A stretch of 64,000 bases of DNA, taken from positions 1,798,001 through 1,862,000 of the forward strand of contig OZ245030.1 of assembly GCA_965223985.1 (NCBI GenBank), written 5' to 3'. Positions 43,261 through 52,933 of this stretch are shown here, piece by piece (the first letter of the stretch is position 1; each line of letters begins with the position of its first letter). A program made the position numbers and the translations under genes. The notes below the pieces were generated by a model that ran no database searches, was not told the DNA's origin, and was given only the letters and a program-made list of their open reading frames with translations. This DNA is from JAPPKS01 sp963667895. Lineage in GTDB: Bacteria; Poribacteria; WGA-4E; PCPOR2b.

Positions 43261-44115
43261 CTACTTACTATACCAGTTATGAATGACGTAAACCGGATCG
43301 GAAGTTTTCGCAAGCCGAATTGTAACGTTATTGGCATTCGCTGTGAACTCATTTCGTAGCGTATTCGGAATATCCGCATTCATATCTGGATCGATTCGCA
43401 GCCATGTCAAATCCCAACGTAGATTCTTACTGTTTGCCACAATCACATGGGGATGTGCTGCAACTAGCGAGACCCGCTGTAATCCCTCGTTTTTTCGTTC
43501 TAAAGTCAAGTCTGAAACCACAAAGTGAATCGTTTGGAAAACGTCCCGTATTTCAGCACGGTAAGCATACCGAGAAACCGACAGCATATCATCTAATCGG
43601 CCACCCTGATTCGCTAGTGATATCGACCGGGTTGAGCTTATTGCTTTAACCAGTTTTTTTGAAAACACTCCAAAACCGAAGCGCATGAGTTTCAAATTGC
43701 CAAGGAAGTGATCTGTTTCATAGCCATTCGACTGAGGCAGCCCGCCGTAGATGATTATCTGGGCGCGGTTGAATTCCTCAATCGCATAAGCCACTGCTAA
43801 TTGTCCATCTGTATAATCCTTGTCAACCTGACCAATCCACTCGCGGACGACCCGCGTGCCATCTGCTTGGAATTGCTCGATGGTGCTGGTAGCCTGAACT
43901 CCATCCAGTGAATCGAGATCTCCGATGAGAACTGTTGGGGCAAACTGAGTGCCATAGGCCTGATTGAAGTTGTGAAAAAACTGCAATCCTGCATCAGCGC
44001 AGATTAGAGGGCATTTGTTCTCCAACCCCCACTCGATTTCCCGCCTGTAGAATTCAGGATAGCGAAGGTCGTAATTGCCGTTCAGAAAGATTAAGACAGG
44101 TTTCGTATCGTGCAT
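43261..44115 (-). CDS. Thiamine-pyrophosphokinase-like protein
   Basis: The 284-residue protein has the fold of thiamine pyrophosphokinases: ICADAGLQFF (40-48), LIGDLDSLDG (63-72) with the nucleotide-binding acids, KDYTDGQLAVAYA (99-111), IIIYGGLPQSNGYETDHFLGNL, then a second domain beginning near residue 190. True TPKs are about 210-230 residues; the extra C-terminal 60 residues, with DLTWLRIDPDMNADIP and NTLRNEFTANANNVTI, are strands that fit the thiamine-binding domain in a diverged form. It may make ThDP, which the E1 enzyme needs, or be a family member with another substrate. Confidence 0.72.
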   Translation of the reverse strand: MHDTKPVLIFLNGNYDLRYPEFYRREIEWGLENKCPLICADAGLQFFHNFNQAYGTQFAPTVLIGDLDSLDGVQATSTIEQFQADGTRVVREWIGQVDKDYTDGQLAVAYAIEEFNRAQIIIYGGLPQSNGYETDHFLGNLKLMRFGFGVFSKKLVKAISSTRSISLANQGGRLDDMLSVSRYAYRAEIRDVFQTIHFVVSDLTLERKNEGLQRVSLVAAHPHVIVANSKNLRWDLTWLRIDPDMNADIPNTLRNEFTANANNVTIRLAKTSDPVYVIHNWYSK

Positions 44116-44211
44116 CGTGAACCATTTTCTCTGCCGACTTACAAATACGATTGGGCATTACAGCCAAGAGACGCAAGAAAAGCCGATATAGTGGATTGGA
44201 GAGTTTCTGAA

Positions 44212-44317
44212 ACCGATCAAGCGAACGGATAGTGCGGGCGATAGTTTTGTGAGTGAAGCCTATCGCCTAAGAGTTCTATGAAGAACTATCGCCCTCACTA
44301 TCCGTTCGGTTGATCCC
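44212..44317. repeat. Palindromic intergenic repeat between divergent genes
   Basis: Left arm GATCAAGCGAACGGATAGTG-CGGGCGATAGTTTTGTGAGTG, right arm CACTATCCGTTCGGTTGATCC and upstream inverted segments, total about 105 nt: long near-perfect inverted repeat. Together with 45740-45896 it brackets the MFS gene at 44547. Otherwise the 44116-44546 gap holds nothing I can name. Confidence 0.8.
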
Positions 44318-44546
44318 TACAAATATTCACCGAAGGTGAGTATAGTATATCATATCTCGTCATCAGTTCAAGTGGTCTTGTTCATTGGAACTAGCAGTCC
44401 TAAAGACTTAGGGCTACCTTAATTTCTGTCAATCGGATTTACACCGTCGCTCTCTGAATCTAGTGCGCCGCTAGAATTGTCCCTTAGATTTCCAACCGAA
44501 GTAGAGGGCTCCCACTTGGTTCGTCAGACATTGGAAGGGGAAAGGG

Positions 44547-45707
44547 TTGTTATACTGGGGTCGTAATTTGCGGTTATTAGCATGTGCTGTCTTTGGAACA
44601 GGCGTATTCTTCGGTATTCAGACGGCGCTTTTCTACAACTTTATCGTAGATCGGATCGGTATTGAATCCCTTGAATTGGGCTATATGGAATCGGTGCGAG
44701 AAGTTCCCGGCTTTCTCAACGCGCTCTTTACCGCCATCACAATCTATTTCGCGCCACCGATTCTCAGCGGGTTTGCCCTCATCGTCATGGGGTTTGGGAT
44801 GGCAGCATACTCCCAGGCGAATGTATTCTTGGAAGTACTCATCTGCTCCTTCATATGGAGCATCGGGTTTCACGCATGGCTCCCATTGCGCGGAGCAATG
44901 ACGCTAGCCTACTCGGAGGGAACTGAAAAGGGAAAATGGCTTGGTCAACTGAGAAGCGTGGAAAGCTTTGCCACGTTAGGGGCAATCTTTCTGTGTTTGT
45001 TCTGTGTGGACACCTTAGAGTTTGAAGGACTGTTTAAAATTGGCGGCGGGATAGTTGCCATCGGTGGTGTTGTATTGATGTTCACTTCGCGTCAGTTGCA
45101 AGCCGAACGTGAGAATCGGCTTGTGCTACGGAAACGCTATTGGCTCTATTATCTGTTATCCTTCCTTCAAGGGTGCCGCAGGCAGATTTTCATTACGTTT
45201 GCGATTTTCGCGCTTGTCAAAGTGTACGGCACCGACAGAAGCATGATTATTAGACTGGTTCTGATTAATCAGGTCGTCGTTCTAGTTGTTGCTCCAATTG
45301 CAGGTCGGCTCATTGACAAGCTTGGCGAACGCAAAATGTTGAGTGCTAGTTATTTCGGCTTGTTTTTCGTGTTCATTGGTTACGCAGTCCTAAAAAATGC
45401 AAATCACTTGTATTTTCTCTACTGTATTGATAATTTCTTGTTTATTGGGGGAATTGGGCTAACCACCTACCTGAACAAAATCGCGCCGCAGAGCGATCTC
45501 AAGCCAACGCTTGCAATGGGGGTAACAATGAACCATGTTGCTGCGGTGGCTGTTCCGTTAATCGGCGGACTAGCATGGAAACAATTTGGCTATCAAATCA
45601 TCTTCATAAGCGGTGCAATTTTCGTATTAATCTCGCTGATAGCCACACAATGGATTAAATCAGAACCGGTAGCTGTCGACGCGGAAGGGAAAGAGATTGT
45701 GGATTAG
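44547..45707 (+). CDS. Major facilitator superfamily transporter
   Basis: A 386-residue inner-membrane protein with 11-12 hydrophobic helices. The start is TTG 44547 with GGAAGGGGAAAGGG upstream. The loop between helices 2 and 3 lacks the classic GxLaDrxGRR motif in the first half, while GRLIDKLGERK is present in the central position of the second half. Conserved LRGAMTLAY and FLQGCRRQIFITFAIF segments suggest the DUF/MFS group with unknown cargo. No enzyme genes beside it indicate a substrate. Confidence 0.85.
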   Translation: MLYWGRNLRLLACAVFGTGVFFGIQTALFYNFIVDRIGIESLELGYMESVREVPGFLNALFTAITIYFAPPILSGFALIVMGFGMAAYSQANVFLEVLICSFIWSIGFHAWLPLRGAMTLAYSEGTEKGKWLGQLRSVESFATLGAIFLCLFCVDTLEFEGLFKIGGGIVAIGGVVLMFTSRQLQAERENRLVLRKRYWLYYLLSFLQGCRRQIFITFAIFALVKVYGTDRSMIIRLVLINQVVVLVVAPIAGRLIDKLGERKMLSASYFGLFFVFIGYAVLKNANHLYFLYCIDNFLFIGGIGLTTYLNKIAPQSDLKPTLAMGVTMNHVAAVAVPLIGGLAWKQFGYQIIFISGAIFVLISLIATQWIKSEPVAVDAEGKEIVD

Positions 45708-45739
45708 GCATTATGCCGATTGCGGATTCTGTTTCAGAA

Positions 45740-45896
45740 GGATCAAGCGAACGAATAGTGAGTGATCAAAGAAGCGAATAGCGACTGCGATAGTTTTGTA
45801 GTTCTTCATAGAACTCTTAGGCGATAGGCTTCACTCACAAAACTATCGCGCTCCTTATTCAGTCGCTTGATCCCTCGTTATCCACTCGCTTGATCC
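45740..45896. repeat. Long palindromic intergenic repeat between converging genes
   Basis: About 157 nt: GGATCAAGCGAACGAATAGTG at the left, inverted copies TTATTCAGTCGCTTGATCC and, again, ACTCGCTTGATCC at the right end. A second core copy (GAGTGATCAAAGAAGCGAAT) is nested inside. It fills the whole interval between the converging MFS and SprA genes, so it probably works as a bidirectional terminator. Confidence 0.82.
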
Positions 45897-48800
45897 TCAC
45901 TGAAATTCTCCACGCACCGTCACTGAACTCGCTATTGATAAGAAGTCTTGCCCCTCCTCGACATGATCGTTGTTATAGCTGAGACCGAGGTTCAGATTCG
46001 CACTCAGGCGCGTGCTTAGGTTGTACCGTGTACGTAAAGTTGTCTCGTATCGTTCCGATCTCTCCTCCCGATTCGCCCCGCGTTTTTCCCGACGGATAAC
46101 GGTCGAGAAGGTGTTCGTGAGATTCAGATCGTGCTTGAGGGGAATTCGACCGAGGATTGGTATTGGAAGTCCCCCTTCTAAACGAAGGCGGTAATCAATG
46201 CTGAGATTCGGCGTGATGATTAGTGTAGAACCGCTAATACTGCTGCGTTCCTCATCTCGCATCGTCATGCGAACACCGAGCGTAGCCTTCGTTGACACCC
46301 CCAGCGATTGACTCCAACTGATGGAGGGTTCTTGGGAAACACTTTCGTTAATCGTCGTATTGATGTTACTTTGTTCCCGCTGCGTATAGCGATGTCTTAA
46401 CTGAAAGCTGGAGGTATTGCTGGCATTGAACAGCTTAATGTCTCCTTCATAGCTTGTGGATTGGTTGTCAGATGAAGTGCTTAGCGATTTCGTAAAACCG
46501 TTGTTGCGGGAGATGTTTGTGCCGAGCGACACCCGCGTCCATGGATCGACCGAGGCGCGTAATCCGTAGCGATTTCTCTGCCGAGATTGGGTACGTTCCT
46601 CTGTGTCATCTGGTAGTTCCAGAATATCTCGAATTGAGGTTCCCGGAGGGAGTCGCTGAAGGGAGTCTTGCGTATCAAAACTTACATCAGCATTTAACGC
46701 AAGACTCTCCATACTTCTACGAAGTAGACTGAATTCTCCTTTACCCTGTTTGCCCTTCCTCTCCTTAAGTTTGCGCTCTAGTTCAGCTTTGTCTCGGGAA
46801 ATCCAATCTCCTCTTTGGCTCTCCGCCTCTTCAATCATTTCCATATCAACATCCATACGTTCAAGTTGTTCGAGCTCGCGTTGTCGTTTCTCTTCGAGTT
46901 GTACCTCTTCTTCAAAGCTGTCGAGCGACCCTTGGCTTTCGCCCTCGTCAACCTCTTCGATATCCGAATCTCGGAACAGCCATCCAAACCATACCCTTGG
47001 GCGCATGCTGAGGCCAAAGCGGATATTCGCGTTGATTCGGGCGTTCTTCTGATCGTGAAACCAGTTTTCACGAAAACTGATGCGATTGGTGATTGTCGGG
47101 CGCATACCAAAAAAATCGCGGTTCAAGCGCGGGTTCAGAGAAAGCCGATGTTCACGGCCGCCAATGGTAAACTCCGGTTTGGGTTCGGTTGACTCCGGTT
47201 CGGTCGTCATCGTTAGGTCGGTTGTCGTTGGGGTTGTTTGGAACGGCGTTCCAAAACTAGCGGGACTGAATCCACTTGCGCCTTTGAGATTGTCATCGCG
47301 CCTTTCGAGTGTACGGCGAATCTCGTATGTCGGATTCAGGCTAAAACTTGCAACCGGACTGATATTGAGTGAGATCGAACCGCTGTCAAGCTTTTCATCT
47401 CGGTTACGACCGTAACCATAACCAGAAGATGAAAAGCTGCTACCGCCGGTTACTGTCGCTGTTGATGGATCGACCTCTACGTCTTCGTGTCGGTATTGCA
47501 CATCAAGCCCAAATATTTGGCCGATGCCGTATTGGAAGGTGGAAGTATATAGATCGCTAATCTCAGTCCCCTGACGTTCGTTCCAGAAATTTTGTCGATT
47601 ATACGCAAAACCTAAGGCAGGCGAGAATCGGTGCGGATTAAAGCGCGCGGACAAATCGCGGTTATGCGTTCTGCTTTTCCCGCTTTGAAAGGAGCTAAAC
47701 GATCCACGGCGGCTTTCCGTTTCAGATTCCTGTTCGCGGATGGAGTAGGTAATTGGCAGCCAGCGAAAGAGATGGAGATTGGCATCAACATTGTAGTCGT
47801 TACTAGTTGTGCTGAACCCTAAATCCTGTCGGCGTTGACGTCCTGTTTCTCCTGATGAACTTTCAAAATCTTTGTCTTGTCTCGCAAATCCTCCGCGGAC
47901 ACTGAGAATGGGACCAAGCTCGATGGACATGTTGGCGCGCCGCGCCCATCCCGACCGAACCAATGGATTACTCAGGTGGATTTCGTTAACCCAAACTTCT
48001 CCACCAACCTCATATTCCGAATCGTTGCGAATGCCGACCAGAATTCCGCCGATGCTCTTAATCGAGAGTTGAGAACTGTTTGTCCCGCGGATGACAAACC
48101 CATCTGGATGACCATCGGTATTGTTTGAATCTGTTTGCTCCTCCATCTCTTCTCCGGGGCTGTCAGGCGAAACTTGCTCCTGTTGAGCGGGCAAGTCTAA
48201 ATCTGGGTATTCATTCCGCTTCACGTCCTCCAAATCGATTTCAATCAACTCCCAACCTTCAAAATCAATCACGCGAGTATATTCATAAAAGTCATTAAGA
48301 TTTTCAAAGATATTCACCCCTTCCTCCGGCTGCTGTTTCGGATCATCAAAAGGATTCGATGAATAAAAGGATGATCGGTAATTGGTGCGAATGCTCGGCG
48401 CCAAGCGCATCACAAATGTCGAGTGACTCTTATCGCCATAGATCCACAACTTGAGTTTGTCATGTTTTGAGAAATCTTGTCCCTCACCTTGCCGGAGTCC
48501 CCGCAATTTCTGCGAAGTGACCCCGAAAGAACCCGGAAGTAAATTGTAGTTTAACGCCAGCGTTTGTTCGCGCTGCTCTTGCTGGAAACCAAAGACACTG
48601 CTGGATACGAAAGGATGGAGTTTCTTAAATGCCTTGTTGTCTTTAATCTGGTCGTAGGCGTCTTGATAATCATGAAAATTATAATTGTCTTTCGTGGCGA
48701 CAGTAAACACTTCTGTTGTGTCGGTAACAACGTTGCCCTGCCGAGTTACAACGCCCTGTTGCCATTGGTTTCCTACAAGCTCGATCGAAGCCCACTCGAT

Positions 48801-51800
48801 AGTCCCATTAACAGTGCCGGGGTTATTCTTCCGCAACCAAAAACGGAGGTGTTGCACAAACCCGAGGTTTGGGAGACGGTTGCCTTGAGAGGTCGCTTCG
48901 CGCAGCGGGATACTCAGGAACGTCCAGCCACTCCGGTTACGCTTTTTAATCCACTCCTCCGGAATATCGTTCAACGGGATAGCAATCTCGAGGTAAGCGT
49001 CAATTGTGTCCAGTACCCCATCGCCGTTGAGATCTTCAGTATCGAACTCTTTATTGTCCGCGCCAAATCGCCTCGGTTGAAGCGAAGCATTATAATCCCA
49101 TCCTTCATCCTCGCCGGTGTCGAGCGATCCATTCGCACTGAATTTTTGAGATGGGAGCAAATTTTCCAAATCGAGGTCTAGCGTATCAGCTTTCCCGTCC
49201 CCGTTCGTATCTTCCAGATTTTTCGGAAGATCCTCGGAATCGAGTCGGTTGTCAAGATCGCTGTCCTCGCTGACAACGCCGAGATTGAGATATAACGTAA
49301 CATCATCATCACCACGCACACGCAGCCAAATCTCCAATGCCTCTCGATCGGAAAAGTCAGCCCCTGAGGCTGAAAGTCCATAAGAAAATCCACCCCACTC
49401 TTCAATGACATCCGTGAAATTATAACCGACTTCCATGACAAGGCGCTGCTCCGTCGATAGTGCGAAGGGGTTGATGGAAGATGCCGGCACGTCACGGTTC
49501 CGCATGTAATTGCCGACAGCTTTGGCATCGTCTTTATCTCTTAGAAGGACGCGAAAGAGGGCGCGATTCTCCGGCGTCAACTCTTCTATGAATGGCGGAC
49601 TGCAGACGCGCCAACTATGCTTAAAGGTGGAGACGCTTGTCGCTTCTCTCGCGCCTTCCATGCTATCAATCAATGCGACGCCGACGCTGTTGGGGTTGTT
49701 GTGAGAGAATGCTGTCTCGCCACTGAAATCAATCGACAATGGAAAGTGCTTCACGGCAACAAACGGCATTGGATTCAACAGCCACGCCAGGTTGAAGCTT
49801 CGTCCGAAGCTCGTATTGATGTTAAAAGCTTGCAAACGATTAGGGGCATCGTTCACATCAGGAATACGACTCGGTTTTTGCCCTGTGTTTAGAATATAGC
49901 CTGTTGAGAGGCTAAATCCTTTTCGGAAAACCGGATTAAAATAGGAACTTGCGCCCGTGTGAAGTCGTCGTCGGGAACTTCCACCCAAGTTTGAGTAATC
50001 GCCGCCAAATCCACCTCCAAAGTTACTACGCCCGAATTGATCGCCAGATCCGCCAAAGGAAGTTCCCCTCTCCAAGCGATTGCTCTCTTCATGTCTATCA
50101 AGCCCGCCGCCTAACCGATTAAATCGATCGGATTGATCCTGTTCATCAGGTGTCTTCGACTTGGGAACGTAGGCATATTCCAACCAAACTCCAGCGATAG
50201 TTTGCTGTAACGCGCTGCCGAAAGGGGTGCGCTCAAATTCAACTTCGATTTCGTCATATTCATCGAATTTAGTAAAGAAGCGGAGGCTCCCCACCTCATA
50301 TATCATTGTGTAATCAATATCACGCTGGAGTTCGCGCCCGTTGAGGCGCACTTTTTCACTGCCCGGAATCACGAAGAGACCCACGTTATGGGTTTCAGAT
50401 AGGTAGGCGTAATCGCACACAATTGTATACACCTGATCGGTAGGGCGCGGATTTTCAAGGTAGATCTGTTCGTTGTTCAGTTGCTCACGGAACGGGTAGT
50501 AAGGGTTAGTTGGATCCTCAATCACAAACGGTCGCAAGGTAGGAAAGATTAAGAGACCGCGATCAAAATCAATAAACTCCGGATCGACAACTCCATCCCC
50601 GTTCTTGTCTAGTCCGAAGATTTGAATATAAGGAATCGGCCCGTCAGGCGTCTCGAACGCTTCACTGCCGCCCTGCTGCAAGATTGCGATTTGATAATCG
50701 CGAGGGTTGACATTTCGGTTGCCAAGATTGTACACGCGCCGAGCTTCAGTTCCACGTAAGCTCTTATCTTTGAGAACGACGTAACCAATTTCTTCGCCCT
50801 CTTCATCAATGGAGCCATCGCCGTTTTCATCTTCAAAGACATTCCCCGGCTTACCTACCGCTCCACCGCCATTCCCAAGATACTCGTAGGCGACGACAAT
50901 CCGGTAACTCGCCGAAATTGGCGTTAAGAATTCAATCTCTCCCGTTTCATAGTCGATGTTATAGTCTTGGCCCGGGAATTGGAGGTTGAAATATCCCTGC
51001 ACTGTCCGCTGTCCGCCTTGGTTATTGCCCGCGACGTTATCATCAATGTAGATTTCTTCACTCCCTTTTTTGATTTCAGGATAGGAATCGTGAAGTAAAC
51101 CATCTTCTCCCAGTGAGATTGAGTAGAAACGCTCTTTAACGTAGTTTGCATCGGAAATCTGGACACCTCCGCCATATCCCGATCCCGCACGCCTTGATTG
51201 CCCACTGAAGCGACGTGTCTCAGAAATGCCCTTACTGCGCGAACCAAACGCTGTCATTTTGACATCACCAAGCGCCGCTACCGCTTCGAGCCCGAATAAA
51301 TTCCGGTTGACGTTCAAAAAACGGGTATTGGGAAGATTCAGCGTAATATCGCCGAAGGAGAGAGTTTTGAGGATGCTGTCCTGTCCGCCTTCGTACCAAA
51401 CGCGAATTTTCTGTTCCTTTGCGCCGCCGAATCCGCCGCTATAGCCGCCGTACCCGCCATAACCGCCGCCCAATGCATCGCCAGAATCGCTATAATCGAC
51501 CTCGACGTGTGTATGTTTCCCGACACGACCGTGTAGACCAACTTGGAGGGTTTGTCGGATGGTCGGCCCGGAGGCGCGAGGTACACCCCCAAAGCGAGTC
51601 GTTCCAAACCCGCCAAATCCACTGCCGTAGCCCCCACCGTAACCGGCACCCCCATAGCCTCCGCCGAACCCACCCCCGAAATCGTCATAACTATCGTAGC
51701 TGTAAGAAGAGGTCAATCCAAGATCGAGTCCAGAACCTAAACCGCCTTGGTATGAACCACCGAAACGGTTAATGTCGCCCTGACCGAAGTAGTGCGTATG

Positions 51801-52364
51801 ATTCATTTCAACGGTCACCGATTTATGTCCTGTGATCTGGAGGGTAGAATTCAGGGGCAACACTAACCCTTTCTCTTTCTTTCCTGGCTTGCTCTCGCGC
51901 ATACGGTACAAATCTCGAGGTTCAATCGTAAAGGGCGAATCCTTCCACCGCCGCAACGCTTCAAGGTATGGCGTCACCATCTCTAGGGTCGGTTCTTTTT
52001 TCGGTGTGGATGCGAGTCTTGCGTCTACTTTCCAAGGATCCACCCATGTTTCGCTCGCGGGTTTATGCTTTCTGAAAAAATCGAGAGCGGACGATGAACT
52101 TCCCGAAGATAAATCAAAATCCTGCATCACTGATTCACTAGAACCCTCGCCTTCAACGGTTTGTGCCGCGCCCTCAGATTTTTCCTCTTTGTCCTTTGAC
52201 AGCGCCGATCGGAGTTCTAAATAGCGATGTGTTAACGCAGCATCTTTGCGGACAGGCTCCGCGTAGGCATGGGAGGAAGCGGAGATAACGAAAATCACTC
52301 CAAATGCGATAAGCGCGAAGCGTTGAAAGATATGAATCGTGATGGGTTTTACTCTTGTCTTCAT
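45897..52364 (-). CDS. SprA-like giant outer-membrane protein
   Basis: 2155 residues with a signal peptide ending near AYA-EPV. The pattern of the Bacteroidetes gliding/type IX secretion protein SprA is visible: long alternation of beta strands with aromatic ends, the SVGVALIDSMEGAREATS segment (about residue 890; SprA has a corresponding IDDFEGS), and large strand-rich C-terminal barrel. SprA forms the type IX translocon pore. Distinctive here are a Gly/Tyr-rich stretch (about 215-265), several Ca2+-type loops (DENGDGSIDEEGEE, DKNGDGVVDPE, DTNGDGKADTLD, DLNGDGVLDTID) and a charged coiled-coil insert (about 1830-1910). The C-terminus is strand-rich and ends VRGEFQ. No other type IX genes are in the window. 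Homology inferred by eye. Confidence 0.75.
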   Translation of the reverse strand: MKTRVKPITIHIFQRFALIAFGVIFVISASSHAYAEPVRKDAALTHRYLELRSALSKDKEEKSEGAAQTVEGEGSSESVMQDFDLSSGSSSSALDFFRKHKPASETWVDPWKVDARLASTPKKEPTLEMVTPYLEALRRWKDSPFTIEPRDLYRMRESKPGKKEKGLVLPLNSTLQITGHKSVTVEMNHTHYFGQGDINRFGGSYQGGLGSGLDLGLTSSYSYDSYDDFGGGFGGGYGGAGYGGGYGSGFGGFGTTRFGGVPRASGPTIRQTLQVGLHGRVGKHTHVEVDYSDSGDALGGGYGGYGGYSGGFGGAKEQKIRVWYEGGQDSILKTLSFGDITLNLPNTRFLNVNRNLFGLEAVAALGDVKMTAFGSRSKGISETRRFSGQSRRAGSGYGGGVQISDANYVKERFYSISLGEDGLLHDSYPEIKKGSEEIYIDDNVAGNNQGGQRTVQGYFNLQFPGQDYNIDYETGEIEFLTPISASYRIVVAYEYLGNGGGAVGKPGNVFEDENGDGSIDEEGEEIGYVVLKDKSLRGTEARRVYNLGNRNVNPRDYQIAILQQGGSEAFETPDGPIPYIQIFGLDKNGDGVVDPEFIDFDRGLLIFPTLRPFVIEDPTNPYYPFREQLNNEQIYLENPRPTDQVYTIVCDYAYLSETHNVGLFVIPGSEKVRLNGRELQRDIDYTMIYEVGSLRFFTKFDEYDEIEVEFERTPFGSALQQTIAGVWLEYAYVPKSKTPDEQDQSDRFNRLGGGLDRHEESNRLERGTSFGGSGDQFGRSNFGGGFGGDYSNLGGSSRRRLHTGASSYFNPVFRKGFSLSTGYILNTGQKPSRIPDVNDAPNRLQAFNINTSFGRSFNLAWLLNPMPFVAVKHFPLSIDFSGETAFSHNNPNSVGVALIDSMEGAREATSVSTFKHSWRVCSPPFIEELTPENRALFRVLLRDKDDAKAVGNYMRNRDVPASSINPFALSTEQRLVMEVGYNFTDVIEEWGGFSYGLSASGADFSDREALEIWLRVRGDDDVTLYLNLGVVSEDSDLDNRLDSEDLPKNLEDTNGDGKADTLDLDLENLLPSQKFSANGSLDTGEDEGWDYNASLQPRRFGADNKEFDTEDLNGDGVLDTIDAYLEIAIPLNDIPEEWIKKRNRSGWTFLSIPLREATSQGNRLPNLGFVQHLRFWLRKNNPGTVNGTIEWASIELVGNQWQQGVVTRQGNVVTDTTEVFTVATKDNYNFHDYQDAYDQIKDNKAFKKLHPFVSSSVFGFQQEQREQTLALNYNLLPGSFGVTSQKLRGLRQGEGQDFSKHDKLKLWIYGDKSHSTFVMRLAPSIRTNYRSSFYSSNPFDDPKQQPEEGVNIFENLNDFYEYTRVIDFEGWELIEIDLEDVKRNEYPDLDLPAQQEQVSPDSPGEEMEEQTDSNNTDGHPDGFVIRGTNSSQLSIKSIGGILVGIRNDSEYEVGGEVWVNEIHLSNPLVRSGWARRANMSIELGPILSVRGGFARQDKDFESSSGETGRQRRQDLGFSTTSNDYNVDANLHLFRWLPITYSIREQESETESRRGSFSSFQSGKSRTHNRDLSARFNPHRFSPALGFAYNRQNFWNERQGTEISDLYTSTFQYGIGQIFGLDVQYRHEDVEVDPSTATVTGGSSFSSSGYGYGRNRDEKLDSGSISLNISPVASFSLNPTYEIRRTLERRDDNLKGASGFSPASFGTPFQTTPTTTDLTMTTEPESTEPKPEFTIGGREHRLSLNPRLNRDFFGMRPTITNRISFRENWFHDQKNARINANIRFGLSMRPRVWFGWLFRDSDIEEVDEGESQGSLDSFEEEVQLEEKRQRELEQLERMDVDMEMIEEAESQRGDWISRDKAELERKLKERKGKQGKGEFSLLRRSMESLALNADVSFDTQDSLQRLPPGTSIRDILELPDDTEERTQSRQRNRYGLRASVDPWTRVSLGTNISRNNGFTKSLSTSSDNQSTSYEGDIKLFNASNTSSFQLRHRYTQREQSNINTTINESVSQEPSISWSQSLGVSTKATLGVRMTMRDEERSSISGSTLIITPNLSIDYRLRLEGGLPIPILGRIPLKHDLNLTNTFSTVIRREKRGANREERSERYETTLRTRYNLSTRLSANLNLGLSYNNDHVEEGQDFLSIASSVTVRGEFQ

Positions 52365-52765
52365 AAACTCTAAGAAGTAGAAAATGCTGTTAGCTTGTGT
52401 CCTACGGCTTTCGATGAATTGATTATCATAAGGCTAGGGATTAAACGAGAAAATTAAAGGGCTAGTTTACGGCGGGAACAGAAGATTCGGAGGTTAGCGA
52501 GGCAATCTGTCCTCCTTGATGCCCTCAAGCGATTGTGGTAGAATCTCTGTTCTTAGTTGAAGCACGAGACTCAACCGCCCGTGGAGATGACTGAAGATGT
52601 GATATTTGATAAGCCGTTTAATTTCGTGATCCCAACCCAACTATGAACTGGTAGAACATTCGCAAGGTTTTTGTGTACAGAATCCTAAACACAACAAAAG
52701 AAAAACAGAATCAAGCGAACCTTTGTCTCCTGAGATCCGCCTTGTAGTGTAAAGAGGTAGTAATA
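52365..52765. other. Gap before the sigma-factor stub
   Basis: About 400 nt with no gene, RNA or repeat that I can support. It should hold the promoter of the minus-strand SprA gene and that of the plus-strand remnants; no clear consensus boxes are visible. Confidence 0.35.
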
Positions 52766-52933
52766 ATGAGTCGAATCCCAGACAGAGAACTGATTAAACG
52801 GAGTATCGATGGTGATAGCCAAGCTTTCTCGACCCTGATAAAGCGCGTTGAGACACCTCTGGTGAGGCTTGTCAGGTCCGAAATCCCTGACGCTGTGGGA
52901 TATTGGAAACGGGGAAATAATCCGGACACTTGA
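52766..52933 (+). pseudogene. ECF sigma factor, N-terminal stub
   Basis: From ATG 52766 (GAGG 9 nt upstream) the frame reads DRELIKRSIDGDSQAFSTL and then LIKRVETPLVRLVRSE, the region-2 start of an extracytoplasmic-function sigma factor. After about residue 38 homology ends and the frame stops at TGA 52933; from 52869 the other plus frame is WD40 sequence. Regions 2.3-4 are missing, so it cannot act as sigma factor. Its ribosome site is intact, so a 55-residue peptide may still be made. Confidence 0.65.
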
